From NCBI RefSeq assembly GCF_036178145.1, contig NZ_CP108067.1, positions 2,418,001-2,482,000 on the forward strand: DNA of 64,000 bases, read 5' to 3'. The notes beneath the pieces are model-generated. The model did no database searches, had not been told where the DNA came from, and saw only the letters and a list, made by a program, of their open reading frames with translations. Shown here piece by piece: positions 7,852 through 17,290 of the stretch. The position numbers were made by a program, and so were the translations under genes. This DNA is from Streptomyces sp. NBC_00273. Lineage in GTDB: Bacteria > Actinomycetota > Actinomycetes > Streptomycetales > Streptomycetaceae. Numbering within the stretch: position 1 is the first letter of the stretch; each line of letters starts with the position of its first letter.

Positions 7852-9018
7852 ATGGAATCCGAGCACCGCGTCAGCACGCTGGAGCTGTTCTTCGACCTCG
7901 TCTTCGTCTTCACCATCACGCAGTTGACGGTGCTTCTGGCGGACGACCTGAGCCTGCGGGGCGCGGGGCAGGTGGTGCTGATCTTCACCGTCCTGTTCTG
8001 GATGTACGGGGGCTACGCACACCTGACCAACCAGGTGCCGCCGGACCGGACGGTCCGGCGGGTGCTGCTGATGCTGGCCATGGGGGCGTTCCTGGTGTGC
8101 GCGCTGGCCGTGCCGACCGCGTTCGGCGCCGGCGGAATCGCCTTCGGCCTGGGGTACGTGTTCGTGGTCCTCGTGCACAGCGCCCTCTACACACAGGCGC
8201 ACGGGTCCGGAGTGCTCTGGTTCGCGCTCCCCAACATGCTGTGCGCGCTGTCGGTGCTGGCCGCCGGGTTCTTCGACGGGCCGCCCGCCTGGGGGCTGTG
8301 GATGCTCGCCCTGCTGATCCAGTTCGCCGTGCCGCAGCTGGTGCAGCGGGTGGCGGCGAGCGGGGCGGAGCCCGCCGAGGCCGTGACCGCGGTGACGACC
8401 GTCAGCGACCAGCTCGGCGGCATGAGCTCCGGGCACCTCGTGGAGCGGCACGGGCTACTGCTGATCATCGTCTTCGGCGAGTCCGTCATCGCGATCGGCA
8501 TCGGGACCGGCTCGCTGCCGCTGTCCCTGGGGATCGCCGGGGGCGCCTTCCTCGCACTCGCCGTCGCGTCGGCGCTGTGGTGGATGTACTTCGTGCGCGA
8601 CGAGGGCCGGGCCGAGGAGGTCTTCGCCGAGACACCGCCCGAGAACCGTTTCAAGCTGGCGATGCTCGCCTACTACTACGCCTTCCTGCCCATGCTGCTC
8701 GGGATCGCCGCCTTCGCGGCCGGTGTCAAGAAGACCATCGGACACCTGGGCGAGCACCTGCACACCGGCCCGGCGCTCGCCCTCGCGGGCGGGGTCGCCG
8801 TCTACCTCGCCGGTGACCTGGCCTTCCGGGCCGTCCTCGGGATCGGCCCGGCCCGGTTCCGGGCGGCGGCGCTGGTGCTCGTCCTGGCGACGGTCCCGGT
8901 CGGCACGGGCGCCTCCGGGCTCTGGCAGCTGGTGGCGCTCGTCGTCGTGCTGCTGGGAACGCTGGGAGCCGAGGTCCGCTGGACCCCGGGCTGCACCGCG
9001 ACGCCTACGGGCAGCTGA
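7852..9018 (+). CDS. Low temperature requirement protein A (LtrA) family membrane protein
   Basis: A 388-residue polytopic membrane protein with about twelve hydrophobic segments. The family hallmarks ELFFDLVFVFTITQL near the N-terminus and HGLLLIIVFGESVIAIG in the middle are present. LtrA was named for a Listeria gene needed for growth at low temperature; its biochemical function is unsettled. A ribosome-binding site GGGGGAG lies 7 bases before ATG 7852. The 3' end overlaps the convergent fabH-like gene by 14 bases, so there is no terminator between them. The palindrome at 7695 may control it. Confidence 0.88.
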   Translation: MESEHRVSTLELFFDLVFVFTITQLTVLLADDLSLRGAGQVVLIFTVLFWMYGGYAHLTNQVPPDRTVRRVLLMLAMGAFLVCALAVPTAFGAGGIAFGLGYVFVVLVHSALYTQAHGSGVLWFALPNMLCALSVLAAGFFDGPPAWGLWMLALLIQFAVPQLVQRVAASGAEPAEAVTAVTTVSDQLGGMSSGHLVERHGLLLIIVFGESVIAIGIGTGSLPLSLGIAGGAFLALAVASALWWMYFVRDEGRAEEVFAETPPENRFKLAMLAYYYAFLPMLLGIAAFAAGVKKTIGHLGEHLHTGPALALAGGVAVYLAGDLAFRAVLGIGPARFRAAALVLVLATVPVGTGASGLWQLVALVVVLLGTLGAEVRWTPGCTATPTGS

Positions 9019-9946
9019 TGACCTGGCCCGCGTAGGAGAGGTTGCCGCCGAAGCCGAAGAGGAGGACCGGGGCGCCGGAGGGGATCTCGCCGCGCTGGAC
9101 CAGCTTCGACAGGGCCATCGGGATGCTGGCGGCCGAGGTGTTGCCGGAGTCGACGACATCGCGGGCGACGACGGCGTTGACGGCGCCGATCTTCGCGGCG
9201 AGGGGCTCGATGATCCGCAGGTTCGCCTGGTGGAGGACGACCGCGGCCAGGTCCTCCGGGGTGATCCCGGCCTTCTCGCACACCTTGCGGGCGAGCGGCG
9301 GGAGCTGGCTGGTGGTCCAGCGGTAGACGGACTGGCCCTCCTGGGCGAAGACCGGCGGCGAGCCCTCGATCCGGACCGCGTTGCCCATCTCCGGGACCGA
9401 CCCCCACAGGACCGGGCCGATGCCCGGCTCCTCGCAGGCCTCGACGACGGCCGCGCCCGCTCCGTCACCGGTGAGCACGCAGGTGGTGCGGTCGGTCCAG
9501 TCGGTGATCTCGGTCATCTTGTCGGCGCCGATGACCAGGGCGCGGGTGGCGGAGCCGGCCCGGATGGCGTGGTCGGCGGTGGCCAGGGCATGGGTGAAGC
9601 CCGAGCAGACGACGTTGATGTCCATCACGGCGGGGCCGCCGCCCATGCCCAGCTTGGCGGCGACGCGCGCGGCCATGTTGGGCGAACGGTCGATCGCGGT
9701 CGACGTGGCGACCAGCACCAGGTCGATGTCGTCCGGGGTCAGGCCGGCGCCGGCCAGCGCCTTGCCCGCAGCCTGGTAGGCGAGCTCGTCCACCGGCTCG
9801 TCCGGGCCAGCCATGTGGCGCGTGCGGATGCCGACGCGGGACCGGATCCACTCGTCGGTGGTGTCCACCATGGCCGCGAGGTCCTCGTTGGTGAGCACTT
9901 TCGCGGGCTGGTAGTGCCCTAGCGCCACCACGCGTGAACCGGTCAT
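9005..9946 (-). CDS. 3-oxoacyl-ACP synthase III (KAS III, FabH-like)
   Basis: Thiolase-fold condensing enzyme, 313 residues. It would use an acyl-CoA starter and malonyl-ACP to begin fatty-acid or related chains. The catalytic triad is complete: Cys114 in INVVCSGF, His239 in LHQAN and Asn269 in DSGNTSAAS; the C-terminal [10 protein letters not shown] is also present. ATG 9946 follows an AAGGGGGG ribosome-binding site. A longer frame to 10384 enters the divergent fdhD promoter region and is rejected. It stands alone, away from fabD, acpP and fabF, so it is more likely a paralogue for a special starter unit than the housekeeping copy. Confidence 0.9.
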   Translation of the reverse strand: MTGSRVVALGHYQPAKVLTNEDLAAMVDTTDEWIRSRVGIRTRHMAGPDEPVDELAYQAAGKALAGAGLTPDDIDLVLVATSTAIDRSPNMAARVAAKLGMGGGPAVMDINVVCSGFTHALATADHAIRAGSATRALVIGADKMTEITDWTDRTTCVLTGDGAGAAVVEACEEPGIGPVLWGSVPEMGNAVRIEGSPPVFAQEGQSVYRWTTSQLPPLARKVCEKAGITPEDLAAVVLHQANLRIIEPLAAKIGAVNAVVARDVVDSGNTSAASIPMALSKLVQRGEIPSGAPVLLFGFGGNLSYAGQVISCP

Positions 9947-10163
9947 GGGCGGGGTCCCCCCTTGTACGGAAGTCAGGATCACCCAGCTTCGCCTGCTACT
10001 GGTGGGTACGTGTGCGTGTGACCCGACAGGATTCCGGCCCCGGATTTTGGAGCTTCCCGAGGATCCACCTGCCGGGGGCGTCGCCGGAAGCGGAACCGGG
10101 ACAATGAGCTTGTCGGGAGCCGGCAAGAACACAGGCGAGAACAGAAGGGGTGGGCTGATCACC

Positions 10164-10991
10164 ATGGGACGGGTCACCGAGCGCCGTCGCGTCGTCCGGA
10201 TCCGGAACGGCGGGGCGGGTGTCCGGCCGGACACACTGGTGGCCGAGGAGCCGCTGGAGATACGCCTGAACGGCAAACCGCTGGCCATCACGATGCGGAC
10301 GCCGGGCGACGACTTCGCCCTGGCAGTGGGCTTCCTGGTCAGCGAGGGCGTGCTCGGCGCCGCCTCGGACGTGCAGGCCGTCACCTACTGCGAGGGGGCG
10401 ACCGAGGAGGGTTCGAACACCTACAACGTGGTGAACGTCCAGCTGGCCGCCGGGGTCCCGGTGCCCGACATCACCCTGGAACGGAACGTCTACACCACCT
10501 CCTCCTGCGGCCTGTGCGGGAAGGCCAGCCTGGACGCGGTCCGTACGGCGACCCGCTTCCCGGGGATCGCCGCCGATCCGGTACGGGTGTCCGCGGAGGT
10601 CCTCAGCGCGATGCCGGACCGGTTGCGCGCGGCCCAGAAGGTCTTCGACCGTACGGGCGGACTGCACGCGGCCGGGCTGTTCACGGCCCAGGGCGAGCTG
10701 CTCGACCTGCGGGAGGACGTCGGCCGGCACAACGCGGTGGACAAGATCGTGGGCCGGGCGTACCAGTCCGGGCGGCTCCCGCTGGCGGGCGCGGTCCTGC
10801 TGGTGTCGGGCCGGGCCTCCTTCGAGCTGGTGCAGAAGGCCGTGATGGCGGGCATCCCGGTGCTGGCGGCCGTCTCGGCGCCGTCCTCGCTGGCGGTGGA
10901 CCTTGCCCTGGAATCGGGGATGACGCTGGTCGGCTTCCTGCGGGGACCGGACATGAACATCTACGCGGGCGAGGAGCGGATCACCCTGTAG
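10164..10991 (+). CDS. fdhD: Formate dehydrogenase accessory sulfurtransferase FdhD
   Basis: FdhD passes sulfur from a cysteine desulfurase to the molybdenum cofactor, activating formate dehydrogenase. The 275-residue protein has the family signature TSSCGLCGK with the redox-active pair Cys115 and Cys118, [15 protein letters not shown], and the C-terminal VGRHNAVDK and [12 protein letters not shown] segments. I chose the internal ATG 10164 (MGRVTERRR); the open frame extends further up only as noncoding divergent promoter DNA shared with the fabH-like gene. No formate dehydrogenase genes are in the window. The end overlaps a convergent small membrane gene by 11 bases. Confidence 0.93.
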   Translation: MGRVTERRRVVRIRNGGAGVRPDTLVAEEPLEIRLNGKPLAITMRTPGDDFALAVGFLVSEGVLGAASDVQAVTYCEGATEEGSNTYNVVNVQLAAGVPVPDITLERNVYTTSSCGLCGKASLDAVRTATRFPGIAADPVRVSAEVLSAMPDRLRAAQKVFDRTGGLHAAGLFTAQGELLDLREDVGRHNAVDKIVGRAYQSGRLPLAGAVLLVSGRASFELVQKAVMAGIPVLAAVSAPSSLAVDLALESGMTLVGFLRGPDMNIYAGEERITL

Positions 10992-11457
10992 CAGTACGCC
11001 GGAACAGCTCCCCGCCCTGTTCGTAGCTGCCCATGAACGAGGCCCGCACGTCGCTGCCGTCTCCTGCGGTGCCCCCCTCGCCGGCGCCGCGGGGCGTGAA
11101 CCGACCGTCGCAGGTCTGCACTGCGGGCGTTCCGTCGGCGGTGAACTTGATCAGGATCAGGATCCCCGGGTCCTCGTCGGAACGCTGGTTGATGGTCCAG
11201 CTGCCCTCGCCGGTGAACGTGCCCGGCTGCGGGCCTTGGCCGCAGCTCCAGCCCGAGAGCTCCGTGATGCGGACCCGGCCGCCGGCCAGCACCTCGAGCC
11301 GGGCTCCGTGGTCGCCCTGCCACGTGCCCGTGACGTCCTGCGCCGTCAGCGGAACGGAGGGTTTGCCGTCTTCCACGTCGAGGGACAGGGCCAGCCGGAT
11401 CACCAGAGCGACCAGCAGGGCGAACAGGACGATCACTGCGCGGGCGAGGTTCTGCAC
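10981..11457 (-). CDS. Small anchored hypothetical protein
   Basis: A 158-residue protein from GTG 11457, placed 1 base after the ferredoxin stop codon, so the two are an operon. Residues about 5-24 form one transmembrane helix ([20 protein letters not shown]). A periplasmic domain follows with [27 protein letters not shown] and a second Cys in VQTCDGR. The GTW and beta-strand pattern suggests a small lipocalin-like or beta-barrel fold, but I do not recognise a family. The longer frame upstream overlaps the ferredoxin gene and is rejected. Confidence 0.65.
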   Translation of the reverse strand: MQNLARAVIVLFALLVALVIRLALSLDVEDGKPSVPLTAQDVTGTWQGDHGARLEVLAGGRVRITELSGWSCGQGPQPGTFTGEGSWTINQRSDEDPGILILIKFTADGTPAVQTCDGRFTPRGAGEGGTAGDGSDVRASFMGSYEQGGELFRRTATG

Positions 11458-11458
11458 C

Positions 11459-11893
11459 TCAGCGCCCCCGACGGACGCGGCGCGGGGAGTCCTTGGCCGG
11501 CTTCGGGGTCGGCGGGTCGATGCGGTGGAGGTCCAGGGTGGGCGGGAGCGGGGTGGTGCCCGGGCCGCCGGATTCGGCCCAGGCGATGATCTCGTCGGTC
11601 GCGGTGTCGTCCAGGGCCCAGCCGAACCAGGTCGCGCGGGCGCCGCGGCGGCGGGCCTCGGTGGTGGGCTGGACCACGATGACGTTGGCCTGGGCGCAGG
11701 GGCCGAGGCACTCGCTGGTACGTACGGCCAGGCGGCCCCCGGATGCGGCGGCGGCCTCGCGCAGCCGGGCGAGCTGACCGGCGTGGTCGGAGCCGGGGTT
11801 CTTGCGGGGGTCACCGCAGCAGCAGCCGCGGCAGACCACCAGCGTGCAGGGGCGTTCGGCGTGCGCGGCGAGCGGGCGTATCCAGGTCACCAC
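11459..11893 (-). CDS. (2Fe-2S) ferredoxin domain protein, thioredoxin fold
   Basis: A 144-residue protein with cysteines at 21, 24, 25 and 26 (CRGCCCG) and at 62 and 66 (SECLGPCAQAN). This is the pattern of the thioredoxin-like [2Fe-2S] ferredoxins related to NuoE and CbiW-type proteins. It probably transfers electrons or senses iron-sulfur status in the cytosol; its partner is unknown. It is preceded 6 bases upstream by the SBF transporter gene and followed immediately by the anchored hypothetical, so three genes likely form one transcript. The Pro/Arg-rich C-terminal tail is not conserved-looking. Confidence 0.8.
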   Translation of the reverse strand: MVTWIRPLAAHAERPCTLVVCRGCCCGDPRKNPGSDHAGQLARLREAAAASGGRLAVRTSECLGPCAQANVIVVQPTTEARRRGARATWFGWALDDTATDEIIAWAESGGPGTTPLPPTLDLHRIDPPTPKPAKDSPRRVRRGR

Positions 11894-11899
11894 CGAACG

Positions 11900-12940
11900 T
11901 TAACGGGCCCGGGGCGCGGGCCGTTCGAGCGCGGGCGAGACGTCCGCCACACGGTCGGCGGCGAGTTCGGGCAGCGGGTCGTGGGCGCGGCGCCGGGCGA
12001 TGACGGCGCAGACCATCAGCTGCATCTGGTGGAAGAGCATCAGCGGGAGCACGGCGAGGGCGGCGTGGGCCCCGAACAGCACGCTGGCCATGGGGAGTCC
12101 GGCGGCCAGGCTCTTCTTCGACCCGGCGAACTGGATGGCGATGCGGTCCGCGCGGCCGAAGCCGAGGCGGGCCGCTCCGTACCAGGTGGCGAGGAGCATG
12201 ACGGCGAGGAGCACGGCCTCCACGAGCAGCAGGGCGGCGAGCCGCGGGAGGCTCACCCGGTGCCAGATGCCCGCGACCACGCCCGCGCTGAAGGCGGCGT
12301 AGACGACGAGCAGGATCGAGCCGCGGTCGACGTAGCCGAGGACCTGCCGGTGGCGGGCGAGGAAGCCGCCGACCCGGGGGCGCAGGGCCTGTCCGAGGAG
12401 GAAGGGCAGCAGGAGTTGGAGGGTGATCTTGAGGAGGGAGTCGAGGGAGAAGCCGCCGGCGTCGCCACCGAGCAGGGCGGCGGCGAGGAGGGGGGTGAGG
12501 ACGATGCCGGCCAGGCTGGAGAAGGAGCCGGCGCAGATCGCGGCGGGGACGTTGCCGCGGGCGATCGAGGTGAAGGCGATGGAGGACTGCACGGTCGAGG
12601 GGACCAGGCAGAGGAAGAGCAGGCCGCCGTAGAGCGGGGCGGTGAGGAGGCCGGGGACGAGGCCGCGGGCGGCCAGGCCGAGGAGCGGGAAGAGTACGAA
12701 GGTGCAGGCGAGCACCGTGAGGTGGAGCCGCCAGTGGCGCAGGCCGTCGAGGGCCTCGCGGGTGGAGAGCCGGGCGCCGTAGAGGAAGAAGAGCAGGGCC
12801 ACGGCCGAGGTGGAGGCGAGGTCGGCGGCGGTGGCGGCCGGGCCGCGGGCGGGGAGCAGGGCGGCGAGGCCCACGGTGGCGAGCAGGGCCAGGACGTACG
12901 GGTCCAGCGGCAGCCGGTCGGGGAGGTGCGGGCGGCGCAT
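11900..12940 (-). CDS. Bile acid:sodium symporter (SBF) family transporter
   Basis: A 346-residue membrane protein with about ten transmembrane segments. Diagnostic pieces of the SLC10A7/YfeH-like branch are FLYGARLSTREA, LVPSTVQSSIAFTSIARGN and the FAGSKKSLAAGLPMA motif near the C-terminus. Family members move organic anions with sodium or influence calcium and envelope homeostasis; the substrate here is not evident. It heads the operon with the ferredoxin and the anchored protein, and is divergent from a LysR regulator 127 bases away, the classic arrangement for LysR control of its neighbour. Confidence 0.85.
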   Translation of the reverse strand: MRRPHLPDRLPLDPYVLALLATVGLAALLPARGPAATAADLASTSAVALLFFLYGARLSTREALDGLRHWRLHLTVLACTFVLFPLLGLAARGLVPGLLTAPLYGGLLFLCLVPSTVQSSIAFTSIARGNVPAAICAGSFSSLAGIVLTPLLAAALLGGDAGGFSLDSLLKITLQLLLPFLLGQALRPRVGGFLARHRQVLGYVDRGSILLVVYAAFSAGVVAGIWHRVSLPRLAALLLVEAVLLAVMLLATWYGAARLGFGRADRIAIQFAGSKKSLAAGLPMASVLFGAHAALAVLPLMLFHQMQLMVCAVIARRRAHDPLPELAADRVADVSPALERPAPRAR

Positions 12941-13055
12941 GCGGGGGTGCTCACTTGCTGTCGGCGAGGGGTTCTCCCCCTCATGGTGGGCGGTGGGCGT
13001 TCATCGGGAAACCCGCACACCGCACTCACTGCCATCGTGAATCGTGATGAGCGGC

Positions 13056-13068
13056 TAGCGTGGCGGTA
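13056..13068 (+). promoter_or_regulatory. Leaderless -10 element of the LysR gene
   Basis: TAGCGT at 13056-13061 lies 6 bases ahead of ATG 13068, so transcription would begin at the start codon itself. No ribosome-binding site is present. The same TAGCGT-N6-ATG layout recurs at 27127-27139. Confidence 0.5.
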
Positions 13069-13925
13069 TGTACGACCCCGTCCAGTTGCGGACCTTCCTC
13101 ACGGTGGCCCAGACGCTCAGCTTCACGCAGGCCGCGGGGCGGCTCGGCGTGGGGCAGTCCACGGTCAGCCAGCACGTGCGGCGGCTGGAGGAGGCGACGG
13201 GGCGGCCGCTGTTCGTCCGGGACACGCACAGCGTGGGGCTGACGGAGGACGGTGAGGCGCTGCTCGGTTTCGCGCGGACGATCCTGGAGGCGAACGAGCG
13301 GGCGGCGGCCTTCTTCGCGGGGACCCGGCTGCGCGGGCGGCTGCGGTTCGGGGCATCCGAGGACTTCGTGCTGACGCGCCTTCCGGAGATCCTCGAAGGG
13401 TTCCGGCACGAGCACCCCGAGGTGGATCTGGAGCTGTCGGTGGAGCTCTCGGGAACGCTGCACGAGCGGCTGGACGGGGGCCGTCTCGACCTGGTGCTGG
13501 CGAAACGGCGGGGTCCGGGGGACGAGCGGGGCCGGCTGGTGTGGCGGGACCGGATGGTGTGGATCGGGGCGGAAGGACTGCGGGTGGACCCGGAGCGCCC
13601 TGTTCCGCTGATCGTCTTCCCGCCCCCGGGAATCACCCGCGCCCGGGCGCTGGAGGTGCTGGAGCAGGAGGGGCGGGCGTGGCGCATCGCATGCACGAGC
13701 GGCAGCCTGAGCGGCCTGATCGCGGCGGCCCGGGCCGGGCTCGGCGTGATGGCGCACGCCCGGGGGCTGATCCCGCCCGGGCTGGTGCGGGTCGGCGGGC
13801 TGCCGGAGCTCGGTCCGGTGGAGTTCGCCCTGCTCCGCGGGCCGCGTCCGTCAGCCGCGGCCGAGGCGCTGGCCGCGGCCGTGCTCTCCGGCGCGGACCG
13901 CCTCAGTCGCACGTCAACGGCGTGA
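13068..13925 (+). CDS. LysR-family transcriptional regulator
   Basis: A 285-residue LysR protein. The N-terminal winged helix-turn-helix (residues 3-62, LRTFLTVAQTLSFTQAAGRLGVGQSTVSQHV) is intact. It is followed by the linker helix and a periplasmic-binding-like effector domain. It is divergent from the SBF transporter and probably regulates it and itself from the shared 127-base region. It is 25 bases upstream of the acyl-CoA ligase, so it may also read through into that gene. The start is ATG with a leaderless promoter. Confidence 0.93.
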   Translation: MYDPVQLRTFLTVAQTLSFTQAAGRLGVGQSTVSQHVRRLEEATGRPLFVRDTHSVGLTEDGEALLGFARTILEANERAAAFFAGTRLRGRLRFGASEDFVLTRLPEILEGFRHEHPEVDLELSVELSGTLHERLDGGRLDLVLAKRRGPGDERGRLVWRDRMVWIGAEGLRVDPERPVPLIVFPPPGITRARALEVLEQEGRAWRIACTSGSLSGLIAAARAGLGVMAHARGLIPPGLVRVGGLPELGPVEFALLRGPRPSAAAEALAAAVLSGADRLSRTSTA

Positions 13926-13950
13926 ACACCGTGATCACTGGGGAGGTCTT

Positions 13951-15852
13951 GTGGAGGTATCCGAAGGCCGGTCACCCCCTGTTGACCGTGCGGTACGTTC
14001 ACCGCGGCGCGCGGAGAGGAGCGGGGCCTTGCGCGAGATCACCGTCCCACCGGTCGTCACGGGCGCACCCGTCGGCGGCCTGGCCGACATCGTCTTCCAG
14101 CACGCCCGCGAGGAGCCGGACCGGGTGGTGCTCGGCCGGAAGACCGACGGCCTCTGGCGGGACGTGACGTCCCGGGAACTGGCCGTCGAAGTGCTCGCGC
14201 TCGCCCGGGGACTGCTGGCCCAGGGGGTGCGCTTCGGGGACCGGGTCGCCGTCATGTCCCGCACCCGGTACGAGTGGACCCTCTTCGACTTCGCCCTGTG
14301 GGCGATCGGCGCCCAGCCCGTCCCGGTGTACCCGACGTCCTCCGCCGATCAGGTGCACTGGATCCTCTTCGACTCCGACTGCACGGCCTGCGTGGTCGAG
14401 GACGAGGACCAGGCCATGACGGTGGGATCGGTCATCGACCGGCTCCCCCACCTGCGCCGGCTGTGGCAGCTCGACGCCGGGGCCGTGGACGAGCTCGTCG
14501 CCGACGGCCGCGGGGTCGCCGAGGACGTCGTGCACCGCCACCGGGGCGCCGTGACGCCGGGCGCGACCGCCACCGTCATCTACACCTCCGGGACGACGGG
14601 CCGGCCGAAGGGGTGCGTGCTGACGCACGCCAACTTCATGTACGAGACCGACACCCTGGTCAGCCGCTGGGAGTCGGTCTTCCAGGCCCGGCAGGGCGAG
14701 GAGCCGTCCACCCTGCTCTTCCTGCCGCTGGCCCACGTGTTCGGGCGGATGGTGGAGGTGGCCGCCGTCCGGGCCCGGGTGAAGCTGGGCCACCAACCGG
14801 TACTGGCGGCGGCCGAGTTGATGCCCGACCTCGCCGCCTTCCGGCCGACCTTCGTACTGGGCGTCCCGCACGTCTTCGAGAAGGTCTTCGCGGGCGCCCG
14901 CCGCAAGGCGGAGGCGGAGGGACGTACGGGCCCCTTCGACCGGGCGGTGGAGACGGCCGTGCGGTACGCGGAGGCGCGCGAGCGCAAGGCCTTCGGCACC
15001 GGGCCGGGTCCGTCGGCCGCGCTGCGCGTGGAGCACCAGCTCTTCGACCGGCTCGTCTACGGGAGGGTCCGCGAGGCGATGGGCGGCCGGGTACGGCACG
15101 CCATGTCGGGCGGGTCGGCGATGTCGCGCCGCCTGGGGCTGTTCCTCGACGGGGCCGGGATCACGGTGTTCGAGGGGTACGGGCTGACCGAGTCGTGCGC
15201 GGCGGCGACCGCGAACCCGCCCGGTGCGACCAAGTACGGCACGGTGGGGCGGCCGATTCCGGGCAGTACGGTGCACATCGCGGACGACGGGGAGGTCTGG
15301 CTGCACGGCAGCCACATCTTCTCCGGGTACCTCAACGACCCCCGGGCCACGGAGGCGGTCCTGCGCGGGGGCTGGCTGGCCACCGGCGACCTGGGCCGGC
15401 TGGACGCGGACGGGTACCTGACCATCACCGGGCGCAAGAAGGACATCCTGGTGACCTCCAACGGCAAGAGCGTCGCGCCCGCCGCGCTGGAGGAGCGGGT
15501 CCGTTCCCATCCGCTGGTGTCGCAGTGCGTGCTGGTGGGCAACGACCGGCCGTACATCGCGGCGCTGCTCACTCTGGACATGGACGGGATAGCGCACTGG
15601 CTGTCGATGCGCGGCCGCCCGCAGTTGCCGGCGGCGCAGCTGGTGGGTGACCCCGAGCTCACGGCCGAGGTGCGCCGGGCGGTGGTGGCCGCGAACACCC
15701 TGGTCTCGCAGGCGGAGGCGATCCGTACCTTCCGGGTGCTGGGTGAGCAGTTCACGGAGGAGCGGGGTCTGCTGACCCCCTCGCTGAAGCTCAAGCGCCG
15801 GGCGATCGAGAAGGCGTACGCGAAGGAGGTCGCGGCCCTGTACTCCTCCTGA
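13951..15852 (+). CDS. Long-chain fatty-acid-CoA ligase (AMP-forming)
   Basis: ANL-superfamily ligase of 633 residues that adenylates a carboxylic acid and transfers it to CoA. Seen: the P-loop YTSGTTGRPKG (about residue 211), the FEGYGLTESCA substrate/AMP motif (about 410), WLATGDLGRLDADG, and the GRKKDILVTSNGKSVAP hinge. The C-terminal catalytic Lys region LKLKRRAIEKAY is present. The length and the S-x-S-L-K-LKR ending match FadD15-type long-chain ligases. GTG 13951 follows GGGGAGG at proper distance. It precedes the ABC importer, so it may activate the acid that the importer brings in; that link is inference. Confidence 0.88.
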   Translation: MEVSEGRSPPVDRAVRSPRRAERSGALREITVPPVVTGAPVGGLADIVFQHAREEPDRVVLGRKTDGLWRDVTSRELAVEVLALARGLLAQGVRFGDRVAVMSRTRYEWTLFDFALWAIGAQPVPVYPTSSADQVHWILFDSDCTACVVEDEDQAMTVGSVIDRLPHLRRLWQLDAGAVDELVADGRGVAEDVVHRHRGAVTPGATATVIYTSGTTGRPKGCVLTHANFMYETDTLVSRWESVFQARQGEEPSTLLFLPLAHVFGRMVEVAAVRARVKLGHQPVLAAAELMPDLAAFRPTFVLGVPHVFEKVFAGARRKAEAEGRTGPFDRAVETAVRYAEARERKAFGTGPGPSAALRVEHQLFDRLVYGRVREAMGGRVRHAMSGGSAMSRRLGLFLDGAGITVFEGYGLTESCAAATANPPGATKYGTVGRPIPGSTVHIADDGEVWLHGSHIFSGYLNDPRATEAVLRGGWLATGDLGRLDADGYLTITGRKKDILVTSNGKSVAPAALEERVRSHPLVSQCVLVGNDRPYIAALLTLDMDGIAHWLSMRGRPQLPAAQLVGDPELTAEVRRAVVAANTLVSQAEAIRTFRVLGEQFTEERGLLTPSLKLKRRAIEKAYAKEVAALYSS

Positions 15853-15920
15853 GCCGGGTCCGGCCGGGAGCCGTCGCGACGCAGGTCCGGGCCGTCCGCC
15901 GGGCGCCCGCACCCCGTAAC

Positions 15921-15966
15921 TGACGGATCGTCATTTCTACTCGTCGACAATATTGACGAACCGTCA
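15921..15966. promoter_or_regulatory. Paired TGACG-N3-CGTCA operators
   Basis: Two 13-base palindromes, TGACGGATCGTCA (15921-15933) and TGACGAACCGTCA (15954-15966), are 33 bases apart start to start. That is about three helical turns, on one face of the DNA. The second overlaps the -35 box of the importer promoter, which implies repression by a dimeric, probably TetR-type, regulator not encoded in the window. Confidence 0.65.
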
Positions 15967-15981
15967 GGTCACGCACAGAAT
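15953..15981 (+). promoter_or_regulatory. SigA-type promoter of the ABC importer operon
   Basis: TTGACG (15953-15958) and CAGAAT (15976-15981) are separated by 17 bases, a good HrdB-type promoter. The -35 box lies within the downstream palindrome. The start codon is 32 bases past the -10 box, leaving room for the GGAGGGG ribosome-binding site. Confidence 0.6.
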
Positions 15982-16012
15982 GCGGGGATTCCAACCGGAG
16001 GGGATCCCCGAC

Positions 16013-17281
16013 ATGTTGCGACCGATCCGCACCCTGGCCGCCGCGGCGGCGGCCCTCGCGCTCGTCTCCGCCTGCAACTCCGCCTCCACCAACGGAACCT
16101 CCCCCGGTGCACCCGGCGGCACGACGGGCAACTCCCGCGGAGTGAGCGACGACTCGATCAAGGTCGGCGGGATCGTGTCGATGACCAGCGCCAGCGGCTA
16201 CAGCAAGAAGGACACCGACCTCGGGGCCAAGGCCCGTTACCTCCGGGCCAACGCAGAGGGCGGGATCAACGGACGCAAGATCGACTACCTCGGCGCGGAG
16301 GACGACGGTCAGGACCCCGCCAAGAACCTGGCCGCCGCCCGCAAACTCGTCCAGCAGGACAAGGTCTTCGCCGTCTCCCCCATGAGCTCGGTGACCTTCT
16401 CCGGGGCCGACTTCCTGGAGCAGGAGAAGGTCCCCACCTTCGGCTGGGGCACCCTGCCCGCCTTCTGCGGACCCCAGCACATCTACGGCTTCAACGGCTG
16501 CCTGGTCCCCACCCCCGGCGGCACCCTCAACCAGACCTGGCCCGAGGGCATCGGTCAGATCCTCGGCGGGGCCCGGGGGAAATCGGTCGCGATCATCGCC
16601 AACGACAGCGACGCCGGCAAGTTCGGCATCCGGACCTTCCAGCAGGGCTTCGCCAGCGCCGGGTTCAAGGTCTCCTACGCCAAGGCCTTCGTGCCCGCCA
16701 CCGCCGTCCCGAGCGACTGGTCCGCGTACGTGAAGGAGATCCTCGCCGCCAACGACGGAAAGGCGCCGGACGCCGTCGTCTCCGTCATGCAGACCCCGAA
16801 CAACATCGGACTGTTCACCGCGCTCAAGCGCAGCGGCTACCAGGGACTGCTCTCCGACCCGACCGACTACGACCCCGGGCTGCTCGCCAAGGACGCCACC
16901 AAGCAGGCCCTCGACGGGGTGCACGTGCTGCTGCAGTTCCAGCCCTTCGAGTCGACCGACCCGAAGATGGCGCAGTTCAAGGCCGACGTGAAGGCGGCCG
17001 CGGGCGGGCAGGACGTCCCGCTGAGCATGCACACCCTCACCGGGTACATGTCGGCCGACCTCTTCCTCTCCATCGCGCAGAAGGCCGGCAAGGAGCTGAC
17101 CGTCGAGTCCTTCCAGGCCGCCGCACAGGGCTTCTCCGACACCGGCACGCTCGTCGGCGACCGCGCGGAGCCCAAGGGGCAGAAGGACAGCTTCGGCTGC
17201 GGAGCGCTCGTACAGCTGAAGAACGGTGCGTACGAGGTCTCCGTACCGTTCAAGTGCTACGAACCCATCCCCTTCAAGTAG
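16013..17281 (+). CDS. Branched-chain-amino-acid-type ABC substrate-binding lipoprotein
   Basis: A 422-residue periplasmic-binding-protein fold of the LivJ/LivK class. The start ATG 16013 gives a lipoprotein signal MLRPIRTLAAAAAALALVSAC with lipobox LVSAC, lipidated at Cys21. It lacks upstream charged residues beyond the two Arg, as expected for Sec export. Landmarks are IKVGGIVSMTSASG, a short substrate-site stretch near SPMSSVTFSG and VAIIANDSDAGKFG. The open frame upstream of 16013 overlaps the promoter and is rejected. It heads a three-gene importer operon. The ligand could be an amino acid, an amide or a small organic acid. Confidence 0.9.
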   Translation: MLRPIRTLAAAAAALALVSACNSASTNGTSPGAPGGTTGNSRGVSDDSIKVGGIVSMTSASGYSKKDTDLGAKARYLRANAEGGINGRKIDYLGAEDDGQDPAKNLAAARKLVQQDKVFAVSPMSSVTFSGADFLEQEKVPTFGWGTLPAFCGPQHIYGFNGCLVPTPGGTLNQTWPEGIGQILGGARGKSVAIIANDSDAGKFGIRTFQQGFASAGFKVSYAKAFVPATAVPSDWSAYVKEILAANDGKAPDAVVSVMQTPNNIGLFTALKRSGYQGLLSDPTDYDPGLLAKDATKQALDGVHVLLQFQPFESTDPKMAQFKADVKAAAGGQDVPLSMHTLTGYMSADLFLSIAQKAGKELTVESFQAAAQGFSDTGTLVGDRAEPKGQKDSFGCGALVQLKNGAYEVSVPFKCYEPIPFK

Positions 17282-17290
17282 GGCCGCGGC

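Noticed and set aside
9005..10384. FabH with 146-residue N-terminal extension
   Set aside because: The extension spans the divergent fdhD promoter region and start. The family begins at ATG 9946 with a good ribosome-binding site.
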